Assembly: GCF_019320115.1 (NCBI RefSeq)
Contig: NC_089589.1
Location: 19,159,641-19,223,640 of the forward strand
Direction of reading: 5' to 3'
Source: Miscanthus floridulus
Taxonomy: Eukaryota; Streptophyta; Magnoliopsida; Poales; Poaceae
Length of the DNA: 64,000 nucleotides
Positions 1 to 12,436 of the stretch are shown here, in pieces. Positions within the stretch are counted from its first letter, which is position 1. Every line of letters begins with the position of its first letter. The notes under the pieces are model-generated. The model was given only the letters and a program-made list of their open reading frames with translations, had not been told where the DNA came from and made no database searches. A program made the position numbers and the translations under genes.

Positions 1-2887
1 TAACACCCTAAAATTTGAATAAATTTAAATTGGCTAAATTGGTTTATTTTTATTTATGTGAGCATTTAAACCATATTAAGTTTATAAAAATGAAATCAAT
101 ATCAAAGTTAAATACATGCTTGAGCATTCATGCTGGTGCATATTTTGTGTTGAGTTAGTTTGGATTTTGTTCTAGTTTAAAAAGGGAATTCAAATTCATC
201 TGAAAAAGGATTCAAAAGCTTGGAAAGTAAAAAGAAAAGGGAAACTTCTCTCTGCCTGGCTTCTGGCCCAGTTGGCCTGCTCCCTCCTCCTCAGCCCAGT
301 GCTATGCAGGCCAGCCCAGCAGCCGAAGCCCACAGCGCAGGCCCACCTGGTTTCCTTCCCCTTCTCCTCTTTCTGGGCCGAGCCGAGGCCCAACATGCAG
401 CCAGCCGCTCGCGCGTCGCAGCAGCCCGCCTCCTTGTGCCACCGACAGCTGGGGCCCACACCCGTCTTCCTCTCTGAGTCGGCAACGAAGTGGACACCGA
501 CCCGGTGTTGATCCATGCGATTTCCTCGCGTCACGGTGCAATCCGTAGGTCGTGTCGTCTATAAAGCCCCCAGCGTCCGCGTCCACGACGCCCTCTGCAA
601 CCCTAAGCGAACCGCCGCCCTTCACTCACGCGCTCAGGTTTGCAGCAGCACCCGGAACCCTAGCCGCAAGGCATCGAAGCTGCTGAGCTTGTTCCTGACG
701 TTCCGCAGCTCTTTCGTCATCGTAAGCAAGAGGCCGAGCTTCGTACTAATCTCGCGAAGCCGCCGGACGTTTCCTCTCTCTGTTTTTCGCTCGGTTTTGG
801 TCTCTGACCATCGCCGAACCTTGCAGAGTGCCGCCGTCCACCACCGCGAGCGGCACGTCGTCCTTGGATCGCCTCAACTCACGTTGTTGCCCTAGGTGAG
901 TTGCCTTCGATCTCCTCTGTCGAATCGTACCGGTCCTGTGCAATTTGGTGCACGAAATCGCCCAAGCCGATGACGCCGGCGAGCTCCCCATAGCCGATAA
1001 TGGCCGCCACCGCGCCGGCGTACTGTGTTGGCCGGCCAGCTCTTTTTTTTCCTTTGGATCCGATCTCAGCCGTCCGATCTGGATCGGACGATCCATAATG
1101 GAAGATACCCCTTCGGCGGCAAACTTCATAAAGAGCCCCTGCAGTTTTTAAATATAGAACCCGCAGTCCCATGGCGTATTCCAGTGAATACGTTTTCTCG
1201 TTTTTGAAACGTATTTTCTAATTTGCAGATTCAAATGGAAGTTCTAATTAATTACAGTTTTGCCATTGCCTTTATTTGCTCATAACTTCTTCGTTTTAAC
1301 TCCAAATTGATCCGTTCAACTTGCGTTAGATTCGTCTTTTCGAGATCTATCTGTTCATATAGTTTGTCACCATGTTTTTGAACTTTAAATTTCGAGTTTA
1401 GATTTGATCTATTTCTTTAATAGGGAAACTTGTTCTAATCCTAACTTTCTCGTTGTAACTCTGTTTTTCGTGATCTTCGCGTCTGTGTGATCGTAGCAAC
1501 GTGTAGAATAGTTTTATGAACTTTTCAAAACTGTTTGCCTCTGTTGGTGTACTATTCTAATTGAATTTATTTGTTTGCCTCGTGTATGATTGCTCGGATG
1601 ATTGTATGTTGCTGCTTGGTGTTGTTGATCGAGTTCAGACGGTGAGGTTTACGTTGGCGATCAAGAGAACTTCTACGACCAGCAAGACCAGCAAGACTTT
1701 CAGGAGAACTCTGATCAAGGCAAGTATAGCTAAGGACCTTCCTTGTTGTCCTATTCATGAGATGCACTAAAATTCATTTGCATGTGTCCACTTTGTTATC
1801 CTATGTAGGATATCCTAGAATTTGATCTTGAATACCTTGAAACCTGGATTTATGCATTTGGGTAGTGTATGCTAGCGCTAAACAACAACCATGATCTTGA
1901 TACTTGACTGATAATTGAGCTTTAAATAATTTAAGATGACTTGTTAGCAATGACAGGAGGGTTTTAATTCCCTCTCCTCAAGGACTTGTTTGTAAGTGAT
2001 CATCCGGGACTTATAGTACAACTGTGAGGGCTACATGGCTCTAGCTCTAGATGCTTGGGAGACCTCTTCTAGCTGGCTTAGAGGATACTGCGAGTCGGGT
2101 ATAGGATAGCCTCTGTCCTGCTGCGCCTTGCTATGAAGCGGCCTTTTATTTTCTTTGGAAGGGGGGTTCCTATATCTGATGACCCTGCGGCCCTTCCTAG
2201 TTAGACGAACTTCTGAGTAGCTATATGTGGTTTTCGGTGTCTGGACGTAATTAACCCATGCACTTGTAAAACCATGACTCACAGTGAAAGTGTACACCTC
2301 TGCCCAGAGTTAATAAACTGGTATACTAGCCGTGCTCACGGTCACGAGCGGCCAAGGGATTCTTACACCATAAATGAGCTCTTGTTTAATTGTGCTTTAC
2401 TAAGTCTTCTTTAAGCTAATTGTTGTCTCAGTATAATGATCATGTGTTAAGGGAATTATGGTACTACCTTGTTGCTAATAAATGCTAAACTTGATCATAC
2501 ACATAAAAGCTACTTGCAGTTCAACCAGTGTCAGCTATTTGTGCCTCATGAACCCTTAGTTATCTTGTTAAGTACGACATGTACTTATGCCTTGCTTTAT
2601 CTTTTATATTGGAAAAATCCCGGATGGGTAACAGATCAAGATTGGATTGAAGATTATCGTGATGAGTATTAGGCTTGGTGTTCACCAATTGACGTCCCTG
2701 CTAGAGCTTCCGCTAGAGCTTCCGCCTGTGGTGACTTCGTTTATCTCGAGATCTACCGGCTCAGTTCTTTGACTCGTAGGGTAGGGTTTGCGTACGTGTA
2801 TTCATAGGGGTAACTGTGCGTGCGTGTTGTGAGCGTCAACGTTGTACTGTGTAATTCTAAAAAAAGTTATAAAACCTGAGTTATACA
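1..2887 (+). mobile_element. LTR of a retrotransposon (3' or solo LTR)
   Basis: The window opens at TAACACCCTAAAATTTG, the third base of the terminus TGTAACACCCTAAAATTTG that also starts the LTR at 24017 and, on the minus strand, the LTR ending at 40141. The likely end is TTATACA at 2887. No primer binding site follows 2887, because a Stowaway MITE begins at once, so this is a 3' or solo LTR and not a 5' LTR. A TATA-like stretch (TCTATAAAGCC) lies near 557. No credible ORF is present. It resembles large gypsy LTRs, but there is no internal region here to prove the family. Confidence 0.7.
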
Positions 2888-2890
2888 ATA

Positions 2891-3036
2891 CTCCCTCTAT
2901 TCTAAATTATAAGACGTTTTGTTTCTTTAGATTCATAGCTTTTGTTACACATTTAGATACAGGTTATGTCTAGAACCATAATAAAAACTATGTATCTAGA
3001 AATATCATAATGTCTTATAATTTGAAATGGAGGGAC
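2891..3036. mobile_element. Stowaway MITE
   Basis: Termini CTCCCTCTATTCTAAATTATAAG and its near-inverse ending TTTGAAATGGAGGGAC are flanked by TA dinucleotides (2889-2890 and 3037-3038). Length about 146 bp. Termini and TA target are those of Tc1/mariner-derived Stowaway elements. The duplicated copy lies at about 5975-6132. Confidence 0.85.
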
Positions 3037-3287
3037 TAATTGTCTTCTATTTATCTAAAAAAGTTTTTTTTATTATTATTATGTGGTACCATGTCTTACG
3101 TTCATTTTTATATTCATCATCACATACACTTCTATTTAGGTCCACCAATGCCTATGCTTTGTGTCCAGCTTGTTGCTTGTGTGAGAGGCCGAGAGCTAAA
3201 CTATCTCCGCTCTCTTCTTTCTTTCACGTTAAGAAAAAATATTGATTAACTTAGTTATAAAAATATTATTGTACTTGCTACGAAGAA

Positions 3288-3480
3288 ATGGTCTGATAGA
3301 ATCGATGCGCACCCCACTCAGCAGCTTGATTGAAACAGGACGGCTTCGTGCTTGCGAAGAAATCTCTAGGATACGTCAAATGGTCGGATGGAATCGATGC
3401 GCACCCTACCCAGCCGTTGGCGCGTGACTCAACAGGACTGCTTTGTCCTCTTTTTTTTCGAAATATCGAACTGCTTTGTC
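3288..3480 (+). repeat. Short tandem repeat around 'gaatcgatgcgcaccc'
   Basis: Two imperfect units of roughly 85-90 bp, each with a 'gaatcgatgcgcaccc' core followed by 'cccag' and 'gactcaacaggactgctt'-like words. Further units lie at 5550-5760 and 6388-6545. It gives short open frames (for example 3242-3427 and 6342-6527) that look accidental. Function and parent element unknown. Confidence 0.6.
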
Positions 3481-3504
3481 CTTTTTCAACTCAAGAAATC
3501 TTTA

Positions 3505-3849
3505 GGGGCTGTTTGTTTCTTTAATCACTCCTAAAATTCATATCACATCGAATGTTTATACGCTAATAAAGGGCATTAAATATAGATTAATTACAAAATC
3601 AATTAAATTGATGGAGGCTAATTTGCGAGACGATTTTTTAAGCCTAATTAACCTGTCATTAGCACATATTTACCGTAGCACCACGTTATCAAATCATGGA
3701 CCAATTAGGCTTAAAAGATTCGTTTCGTAAATTAGTCGCAAGTTGTGTAATTAGTTTTATAATTAGTCTATATTTAATACTCCATGAATGTGTCTAAACA
3801 TTCGATGTGATAGTAATTTTAGGAGGGCCTGTAAAAACCAAACAGGGTC
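3505..3849. mobile_element. Tourist/Harbinger-type MITE
   Basis: Inverted ends GGGGCTGTTTGTTTC and AAACCAAACAGGGTC are flanked by TTA on both sides (3502-3504, 3850-3852). Internal inverted sequence 'aagcctaattaa' / 'ccaattaggctta' is typical of these elements. About 345 bp. A diverged version is at the same place in duplication copy 2 (about 6600-6930). Confidence 0.8.
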
Positions 3850-3901
3850 TTAGACACATCAAACGGTCCTCGACGGGAGAAGAGTAGCACAAACGTGCTA
3901 A

Positions 3902-4234
3902 GGGGACGTTTGGATCAAGCGACTAGAATTTAGGAGGTATGTCGGGAGGATGTTGCATGGGGTGTTCGGATACTAATAAAAAAATAAATTACATAATCCG
4001 TCAGTACTCCACGAGACGAATTTTTTAAGCCTAATTAATCTGTCATTAGCACATGTTAACTGTAGCAAAACGTTGTCAAATCATGGACTAATTAGGCTTA
4101 AAAGATTTGTCTCGCAAATTAGTCGCAAACTATGCAATTAGTTTCCTAATTAGTCTATATTTAATACTTCATGCATGTGTCCAACATCTGATGGAACAGC
4201 GAATAAAATTTAGGAGGGGCAACCAAACACCCCC
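3902..4234. mobile_element. Tourist/Harbinger-type MITE absent from the duplicate
   Basis: Ends GGGGACGTTTGG and CCAAACACCCC are flanked by TAA (3899-3901 and 4235-4237). The matching place in copy 2 (near 6973) reads gtactaacaagac, a single TAA with no element: a clean empty site. The insertion therefore postdates the duplication. About 333 bp. Confidence 0.88.
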
Positions 4235-4272
4235 TAACAAGACGACTAAACATAAGGGTTGTTTGGTTTCTG

Positions 4273-4510
4273 CTCCCTCACCTAAAATAAGTGATGTTTT
4301 TTACTTTCTAACATCTTATTTGACCATTCATCTTATTCAAAAATTTTATATAAATATTATCTATTTTATTATGACTTATTTTATCATTAGAGACACTTTA
4401 ATAATGAATTGTTTATTTTATAATTTATATAAATTTTTTGAATAAGATGAATGGTGAAACAAGATATGTCTAAAAATAAAAAAACTATCACTTATTTTGG
4501 GACGGGTACT
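4273..4510. mobile_element. Stowaway-like hairpin MITE
   Basis: Long imperfect inverted repeat: CTCCCTCACCTAAAATAAGTG at the left and CACTTATTTTGGGACGGG at the right, with AT-rich arms containing 'ttatttgaccattcatcttattc' and its inverse. Ends resemble degenerate Stowaway termini; the TA target is not clear. The copy 2 equivalent is near 7018-7242. Confidence 0.6.
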
Positions 4511-4689
4511 CCGCGAGAGGAACACGGCGAGAGTACTTTACTCTTTTCTCCAAGCATCTTGGTCCTGGACTTCCGGTTGATTTTATATTGGCAAAATAGC
4601 AAAGATTCCCCGGGAGTCGCCTTAATTTGCATAGAGTAGCGTATAAACACACGATATATAAGTATTATAATAAGTTTCATTGATAAATT

Positions 4690-5313
4690 TACTACATACT
4701 TTTAGAAAATGGAAAAATTGTGGCCTGCTGTCGCACACACCCAAGTCTTACAAGTTTTAGCTCAGTTGCGAATCGAGAATAAAAGAGAAATGACAATAAT
4801 AAATGCAAGGGAAAAATCATATGCAAATTCTATTATTGCTTCTCCATCCGTTCTTGGTGAATATGTCTAGAGTAGATAATCTCTCTTGTATCCTCATGCT
4901 GCAAAATGTCCAAAATCGCGCCTAGTGTGTTTCCCTCAATATAGCCTATATAAATGAAGTATATTGTTTTTTTGTCTAAAACAAGATCGTTACGTGTAAC
5001 AAAATTGCCAACAAAGAGCTACGACCCCACAAAAATTATTTTAAGTTTCTCCATCCGACGGCCTGTTATCCATCTTCGAAACATGTGAGACATGAATCTT
5101 GGTGGGGTTAACCCAATAGCTATATGAACAATGTTTCAAATAGTTTTAGCGTGTTGCGGTCAAAAAGAGGTGTTTAATTGTTTCTTGACAATCACAGAGC
5201 AACACTTTTGGCTACCTATCCAATTCATTTTAGCTAAATTATTCTTTATTAAAATTACACCGCGCAGAAGGCACCAAAAGGAAAAATTTTAATTTCAAGA
5301 GGAATTTTTACCA
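4690..5313 (-). pseudogene. LINE 3' remnant (duplication copy 1)
   Basis: Read on the minus strand this resembles the zf-RVT-like C-terminal part of plant L1-type LINE ORF2. Frame-broken peptides such as FCDSxETIxHLF-like 'LLCDCQETIKHLFL' and 'WVNPTKIHVSHMFRRW' can be followed, with several stops and shifts. It is the same segment as about 7400-8053 in copy 2. Clearly dead. Confidence 0.65.
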
Positions 5314-5919
5314 AATTCCTGGCTTGATGGATGTATGGCATGTTAGGATGGCCCACATATCATTCTCTAATAAAGAGTCCTTGTATCCACTTACACAGGC
5401 AACTAAATATCTTTATAGGAAATTATTATATGTACTCATACAACCAATTAAATAATATTTATTTCAGACCAATGCATCCACTAACATGTACCCACCCCAT
5501 GCAAGATTTACGGTGCATAGCTGTGAAAGGAACCAAACACACTTCAGATGATCCGATAGAATAGTGCGCACCCTAGAGTCCAATACAATCGATGCGTGCC
5601 CCACCCAGCTGCTGGCGCTTGATTCAATAGGACCGCTTCTTACCTCTGAAATAAATATTTTGGATACATCAAATGGTCCGATAGAATTAATGCGCACCCT
5701 ACCCAGTTGCTAGCGCTTGATTCAACACGACTGCTTCTTCTTTCTGAGAGCAAGGTCGATAATAGTACTTTGGATATAAGTAAGTTATAAAACCTAGCGA
5801 TCAGTTGTCTGGTTTTCTTAGGGTGGAACGTGTCCATCTGAGTACTTAACTTGGCACTGGTGTTTATATTTTCCTGGATTTAACGACGCTATGCTTTAAG
5901 TGGTAGACGATGTTTCCGT
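5314..5919. other. Spacer between the duplication copies
   Basis: About 600 bp present once. It contains two to three more units of the 'gaatcgatgcgcaccc' repeat (5550-5760), and from about 5770 a sequence resembling the 3' end of the LTR family (cgacgctatgctt, gtggtagacgatgtttccg) leading into copy 2. No gene is supported. Confidence 0.5.
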
Positions 5920-8053
5920 CGACAACGTTATACTGTGTAATTCTAAAAAGTTATAAAACCTGAGTTATACAATACACCCTCCATTCTAAATTATAAGACG
6001 TTTTGTTTTTTTAGATTCATTGCTTTTGTTACACACTTAGATACAAGTTATTCCTACAAGTTATGTCTAGAACCATAATAAAAACTATGTATCTAGAAAT
6101 ATCAAAATGTCTTATAATTTGAAATGTAGGGACTAATTGTCTTCTATTTATCTAAAAAAGGTTTTTTTATTATTATTATGTGGTACCATGCCTTACGTTC
6201 ATTTTTATATTCATCATCACATACACTTCTATTTAGGCTCACAAATGCCTATGCTTTGTGTCCAGCTTGTTGCTTGTGTGAGAAGCTGAGAGCTAAACTC
6301 TTATCTCCGCTCTCTTCTTTCTTTCACGTTAAGAAAAAATATTGATTAACTTAGCTATAAAAATATTATTGTACTTGCTACGAAGAAATGGTCTGATAGA
6401 ATCGATGCGCACCCCACTCAGCAGCTTGATTGAAACAGGACGGCTTCGTGCTTGCGAAGAAATCTCTAGGATACGTCAAATGGTCGGATGGAATCGATGC
6501 GCACCCTACCCAGCTGTTGGCGCGTGACTCAACAGGACTGCTTTGTCCTCTTTTTTTTGAAATATCGAACTGCGTTGTCGTTTTTCAACTCAAGGAATCT
6601 GTGTTTGGTTCTTTAATCGCTTCTAAATTTCATGTTACATATTGAATGTTTAGATACTAATAAAGAGTATTAAGTATAGATTAATTACAAAATCGATTAC
6701 ATAGATGGAGACTAATTTATGAGACGATTTTTTAAGCCTAATTAATCTGTCATTAGCACTTGTTTACTGTAGCGTCACTAATTAGGCTTAAAAGATTCGT
6801 TTCGCAAATTAGTCGCAAGTTGTGTAATTAGTTTTGTAATTAGTCTATATTTAGTACTCCATGAATGTGTCTAAATATTCGATGTGACGGGAATTTTAGG
6901 AAAGCATGTAGAAACTAAATAGGGCCTTAGACACATCAAAGGGTCCTTGACGGAGAAGAGTAGCACAAACGTACTAACAAGACGACCAAACATAAGAGTT
7001 GTTTGGTTTCTGATCCCTCTCATAAAATAAGTGATATTTTTTACTTTCTAACATCTTATTTGACCGTTTATCTTATTAATTTTTTTATATAAATATTATT
7101 GATTTTATTATGACTTATTTCATCATTAGAGACACTTTAATAATAAATTGTTTATTTTATAATTTACATAATTTTTTTGAATAAATCGAACGGTGAAACA
7201 AGATATGTCTAAAAATAAAAAGCATCACTTATTCTGGGAGGGGTACTCCGCGAGAGGAACACGGCGAGAGTACTTTACTCTTTTCTCCAAGCCACTTGGT
7301 CCTGGACTTCCGGTTGATTTTATATTGGCAAAATAGCAAAGATTCCCCGGGAGTCGCCTTAATTTGCACAGAGTAGCGTATAAACACATGATATATAAGT
7401 ATTATAATAAGTTTCATTGATAAATTTACTACATACTTTTAGAAAATGGAAAAATTCCCGCCTGCTGTCGCACACATCCAAGTCTTACAAGTTTTAGCTC
7501 AGTTGCGAATCGAGAATAAAAGAGAAATGACAATAACAAATGCAAGGGAAAAATCATATGCAAATTCTATTATTGCTTCTCCATCCGTTCTTGGTGAATA
7601 TGTCTAGAGTGGATAATCTCTCTTGTATCCTCATGCTGCAAAATGTCCAAAATCGCGCCTAGTATGTTTCCCTCAATATAGCCTATATAAAAGAAGTATA
7701 TTGTTTTTTCTCAAAAACAAGATCGTTACGTGTACACCAAATTGCCAACAAAGAGATACAACCCCACAAAAATTATTTTAAGTTTCTCCATCCGAAGGCC
7801 TGTTAGCCATCTTCGAAACATGTGAGACATGAATCTTGGTGGGGTTAACCCAATAACTATATGAACAATGTTTCAAATAGGTTTAGCGTGTTGCGGTCAA
7901 AAAGAGGTGTTTAATTGTTTCTTGACAATCACAGAAGAACACTTTTGGCTACCTATCCAATTCATTTTAGCTAAATTATTCTTTATTAAAATTACACCGC
8001 GCAGAAGGCACCAAAAGGAAAAATTTTAATTTCATGAGGAATTTTTACCAAAT
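5920..8053 (+). repeat. Segmental tandem duplication, copy 2
   Basis: Same order of parts as 2835-5313 without the 333 bp MITE, with many point changes and small indels. It starts with the LTR tail 'actgtgtaattctaaaaagttataaaacctgag' and a Stowaway MITE (about 5975-6132, TA flanks). Its LINE segment continues uninterrupted past 8053, so this copy sits in the more ancestral setting. Confidence 0.85.
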
Positions 8054-8885
8054 TATTACCGAGAGTAGTACTCTGATTTATCAGATATTGGTATATCGAT
8101 AGTACTGAGAATTGACCTTTATTTTGTAGGTCCCAATGAAAAAATATTTCTCATTGGAAAGTTGAATGGTGGATTCTTTAGCTACAAGATTATGCTAGGT
8201 AATCATTTTATCTCCAACTAACGCTCTGCGAAAAAAGATATTGAGAGGCGTTTGAGTCGTGACAACCTGTACAGTAACATGTGGGTAATGGACTCTTTTA
8301 GGGGGTGTGGGCCCTACCCATGTATCTTTCCAAAATCTAGTTTGTGAGCCATGCATCTCTTTATTTTAAAAGTCACACATTCTTGAAAATCGTCCCTAAC
8401 CTTTAGAAGGCATATTCAAAACATAGAGCTCCTAGGTTTAATCTGTACCTGAGTGAGACATTTGGAGCTCAGATATTTATTTCTAAATAAGGTCTGTCAG
8501 GTTTCATCTTCGTTAAGCAATTTAAATAACCATTTGTTCAGGAGACATCTATTTTTTATCCAAAGGTTTGTTATTCACAGGCCACCTTGATCATTGAGGC
8601 AACAAAGGTTGTTCCACTTGGTGAGATGATATTTTTATTAGCGTTGTTGCCTTACCAAAAGAATCTTGACCGATAAAAATCCAGTCTTTTGAGGACACCT
8701 TTTGGGATTTCGAAGAACAACATCGTGAACATAGGTAGGTTACTCAGAACTAAGTTAAACAACACCAGTCTGCCACCATAGGATAAATATTTGGCATTCT
8801 AAGTACTTAGTTTCCATTGAAATCTTTCTTCAATCGCACCCCACTCCGCGTTGCATAATTTACAGTGGTGCATTGGGATTCCTAA
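7400..8885 (-). pseudogene. LINE ORF2 remnant, C-terminal part
   Basis: Minus-strand reading gives broken but clear LINE reverse transcriptase C-terminal sequence: GIPMHHCKLCNAEW just inside 8885, then KYLSYGGRLVLFN, LSNLPMFTMLFFEIPKGVL and RLDFYRSRFFW, followed by zf-RVT-like residues to about 7440. Many stops and shifts are present. The upstream half of the same LINE lies at 19758-20410; the two join across the 10.9 kb element at 8886-19754. This explains about 830 bp (8054-8885) without any gene. Confidence 0.8.
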
Positions 8886-8959
8886 GAGAGTGTTTGGTTG
8901 AGGAGCGGATGGGGATGGGTCCAACCTTTATATCTGTTTGGTTGCAAAACGAGTGGGAT

Positions 8960-9170
8960 GGATTTTTTTTTATTTTTAATACTTTTTTAAAACTATTTTT
9001 AAAACTGACACAGTTTATTTTTTTTTTCAAATCTAACACTTTTGGCCGCGCCTGTTTGCACGGCGCGGCGAAACAACTCTGCCGCGCCATGTATGGGGGC
9101 GCGGCAGGGGTGCGTACGTGGCAACGTCCTGCCCCGCTGGTCGCTGACGTGGCAGGCCTGGCCGCGCCAC
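8960..9170 (+). repeat. Inner long terminal inverted repeat, left arm
   Basis: It starts with a T-rich run and 'atttttaatacttttttaaaac', then 'cacttttggccgcgcc' and GC-rich sequence with 'gccgcgccatg'. The inverse, about 80-85 percent similar by eye, lies at 18850-19080. Length and composition (AT-rich edge, GC-rich interior) suit a MULE terminal repeat. No 9 bp duplication could be found outside the arms. Confidence 0.7.
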
Positions 9171-9889
9171 CGATTAGAGCGCGGCTGTGACGCGCCACCC
9201 GTCAGGGCACGGCAGAGCCAATAAGGCCCGCGACCCAGTCCCTTTCCTCCCTCTCTGTTTCACTCCGCGCCGCACAGCAGCCGCCTCTGTGTCGCCCAGC
9301 CCCCTCCGCCGCGCCTCCCAGCCCGCACCACCACGCCATTGCCTCCCGGCTCCCCCACGGCCGGCTGCCGAATTTCCCTCCCTTGCCGTTCCCCTCCCTA
9401 CCTTCCCCGAAGCTCCTCCTCGGCCTCGTCAAGGTAATGAAGCTCCTCCTCGGCCTCCACGGTGGATCGAAGGATTTGAATGAGTAGTTAGGGTATGGAG
9501 GAAAATATGAGTTCGTTAGAACGTTGGATTGAAGGATTAGGATTAGGATTGCCAATGTTAAGGTTAATTGGTTAGTTAGAATTATGATTACCATGTATTC
9601 TAAGGTCAATTTTTATATGAATTTTGCTTGTTTGAGTTTGCACCTCAACTTTTATATGTGAATAAATATATAGACACACTGTTGATGTACCAAATTTTAT
9701 TTTTTACTGACCAAAGTATAGTTTTTATATAGTTTTTATGTTTGCATCTAAGATAGAGTTTGCACTAAAGTGTAGGTTATATTTTATTTGTTCTAATGCA
9801 AATGGTTCTCATTGACATTAATTTGTGATATTTTGATTTTTGTTTGTTAAATTACAACCGTTTTGTTACATGCAAGAAATGTATAGGGA

Positions 9890-11065
9890 GGAGTTTTGAC
9901 GAAAACGGGGTCATCCTCGAGAATTGTACCCCGACGCGTCTAGCAAAGATGCCCCCGTCCCTCCTGACCTTCCTGTCCCTAACTGTGACTGTGGTTTCCT
10001 GGCCGACGTATTTCAATCGAGACATCCAGACACAGCGGCGCCTCACTTCTACATATGCAGTCGTTTTAATGTAAGTAATTATTTTAACTATCTTTTTTTC
10101 TTCATTTGTGTAAGTAGGCTACTAATATTTTATTGGACTATTGTTGTGTAGGACCATGAGAGGTGCTTTTTCTTTCAGTGGATCGACGGTGTAGAAAAGT
10201 TTGACCCTAGGTACCTCCTTTTCGACGATTGGTGTAGAGGGAGACATCCACATGAGCACTTCTAGCGGTGGGTTCCACCCCCCTAACCCCCCGCCAATGA
10301 CGGCTAAGGAGAAGCACCTAGCTGTAGTTAGACGACTCGAGGAACCTCCTCTGTGCGAATGCGGAGATTGAGCTGTGATAAAACCTGAGAATATGTTGGA
10401 GTTTGTGTGTCCGAATAAACACGAGGTAAGTGGAAAGTGTATCTGTTTAAATGTTTATCTCTATATGTGTGCGTGTACTAATGTATTCTCTTATAGCGTT
10501 GTGGATTTGTGAAGTGTCGTTTCAATGAGTGGCTCTACGGTCCTAAGAATCAATGGCCGGAGCCACCAAAGGCAAAGGAAAAGAAGAAAGAAAGGTTAAT
10601 TTACAAAGCACCTCCAGTCAAGTGCGAATGTGGTGTTAAATCCAACTATGGTCTAGTCCCTTCGAAGCTTGGAATATGTCATTATTGCGACCATATGGTT
10701 GACTATGATGAGATTGGTTATTTTTATGGTAAACATAAAATCATATTTTATTTCTTTTGCTAAGACATATATGATATAATTTTTTGTTTGAACAGAGCAC
10801 TAGGAAATGCAGGTGGGAATGTTATGATGATCAAGCTAAGTTCTTGGATGAACTGAAGGGGAGGCAAGTAATTGTACGAAAGAGGGGATATGGACCTGAC
10901 TACGTCAACCTATTTGTTAAACATTACAAAACAAGATGCGTGAGTTTGCTAGATAGCGCGGTATTCGTAACCCGATCGATGTTGGGCTTAACAAATGGGG
11001 ATTGGAGAGACAGGGCGTTAGAGGAGAGGGCAAGGAAGGAGGCAAGAGAGGAGACAAGAGTATAG
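9890..11065 (+). pseudogene. GRF-type zinc-finger protein of the transposon
   Basis: Plus-strand reading with short introns gives CDCGFLADVFQSRHPDTAAP, FYICSRF, then after an intron (about 10072-10151) ERCFFFQWIDGVEKFDPRYL. The CxCG, FYxC and CxFFxWxD words fit a GRF zinc finger. Further on are KCRFNEWLYGPKNQWPEPP, VKCECGVKSNYGLVPSK and GICHYCDHMV (another set of paired cysteines), then CRWECYDDQAKFLDELKGRQ near 10810. In-frame stops occur after HPHEHF (about 10264) and after CECGD (about 10371), so the copy is broken. Proteins like this are common in grass transposons; their role is not established. It is divergent to the minus-strand genes that follow. Confidence 0.6.
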
Positions 11066-11289
11066 ATGTAGGTCTTGAATGACCATGTTGCTACATTGTG
11101 TGCCAGTGAGTGCTTGAAAGCCTTTTTATTTTCATTGCCTGATTTTAAATGTAATATAATCACGTTGCTAACTGGTTGCATTTTATACATGAAGGGATTG
11201 AATGCGGCGAGGACCATACCACAAAGGTGGCCTGTACAAGGTATGAGGAAAAGAAGTTAGATGAGCACAGAACGTGAGCTGGTCGCATC

Positions 11290-11712
11290 GTTCAATCTCT
11301 GATTGTGTTGTTTGATGAGGGCGATGAGGATGAGGATGACACTGCCAGGTTGAGCGATCTCATCGCTCTTGTTGAGGCGGGCTTATAGGCGGAGGAGGCT
11401 AAGGATGACACTGGCAGACTGAGTGAGCTCATCGCTCTAGCAGAGGGCTTGCAGGCGGAGGAGGGTGATGACACGTTCTTCACTCATGCCACAGAGGCCG
11501 CAGATGAAGCAAAGGCCGTTAACTATATGCGACAGACAGATCAAGGCAATGTAGGTGAGCCTAGCCACATAAGCCAGACGGAGGAGGACGCATTCTTGAC
11601 TCAGGCCGCAGAGGCCACAGGTGAAGCGGAGGCAGCTTACTACAGGCGATAGGCAGATCAGGGCAATGCAGGTGAGCCTAGCCACAGCAACGAGGTTGTG
11701 GTAGATGACTGA
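11290..11712 (+). pseudogene. Acidic repeat-coding segment, possible end of the GRF gene
   Basis: Two repeated coding blocks: DDTARLSDLIALVEAGL followed by DDTGRLSELIALAEGLQ, then HATEAADEAKAVNYMRQ and QAAEATGEAEAAYYRR, each followed by QADQGN- or QTDQGN-like and GEPSH sequence. Single stops separate the blocks (about 11386, 11650 and 11710). Internal duplication and acidic composition are clear. It could be the C-terminal exon of the upstream GRF gene or a separate accessory ORF. No known domain is recognised. Confidence 0.4.
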
Positions 11713-12436
11713 TACTCGAATGATGAGTTGCTTACTCAGTATGTTTCAGACTGAGTATTGGTACAGGTGTGCTAGTTTAATGTTTTAGATTTGGTATTTG
11801 TATCGTAGTAGAACTTTCTCGGTGCTGCATTGTGTTTCATTTGAACTATTTATGTATTGTACCCATATAACAAACACTGTTTAATTTTTATAACAGACAT
11901 TGTGTTATCTCATAAAACTTTTGCCACAAAAATGGTATTACAATGCTGTTGTTGATGCGCTCAGAAGGGAGTCTGGCTAGTGCCCAGCATGGGTTTGCCG
12001 CACCACCGTCCAGCAGCCATGGCGCGGCAAGGCTGACGCGCCCCCAGCCATGGCATGGCGGTCAAAGCGATAGCAAAAGGAACAAGGCACTTCTGTTATG
12101 TCGTCGTGTTGGTTTAACGAATAGGTCAATAGGAAGGTTAAGTGCACGAGACAATCAATACACAAGTTTAGCAACACTAACTTGTACACGTCCCAAGTTC
12201 ATCGCAAGTTTGACAATACCATTGTTCAACATTACTCGACATACTACATGTTCCATCAATATATGGGTGTCCGAGTACAAGTGCATCATGTCATCCTAAA
12301 GAACTCCTACGACCCAGGAGTATATGGGTACTGCGGACGTCGCTGCCTCTTCGGACGTGAAGGCAGCACGTTAGGGGTGAACCCAATGTCGGTACGGTCT
12401 CGCTAGCAGTATACCCGACAGTAGTGCTGAGTGTAA

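Larger units (their letters stand above)
2835..5313 (+). repeat. Segmental tandem duplication, copy 1
   Basis: This block and 5920-8053 align over nearly their whole length: an LTR tail, a Stowaway MITE, a short 'gaatcgatgcgcaccc' repeat, a Tourist-like MITE, a Stowaway-like hairpin and a LINE 3' remnant, in the same order and orientation. Copy 1 holds an extra MITE (3902-4234) that copy 2 lacks. Similarity ends at the shared string TTTTTACCAAATT in both copies (about 5313 and 8050). Copy 2 continues into more LINE sequence, whereas copy 1 runs into unrelated spacer, so copy 1 is the truncated one. Confidence 0.85.
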
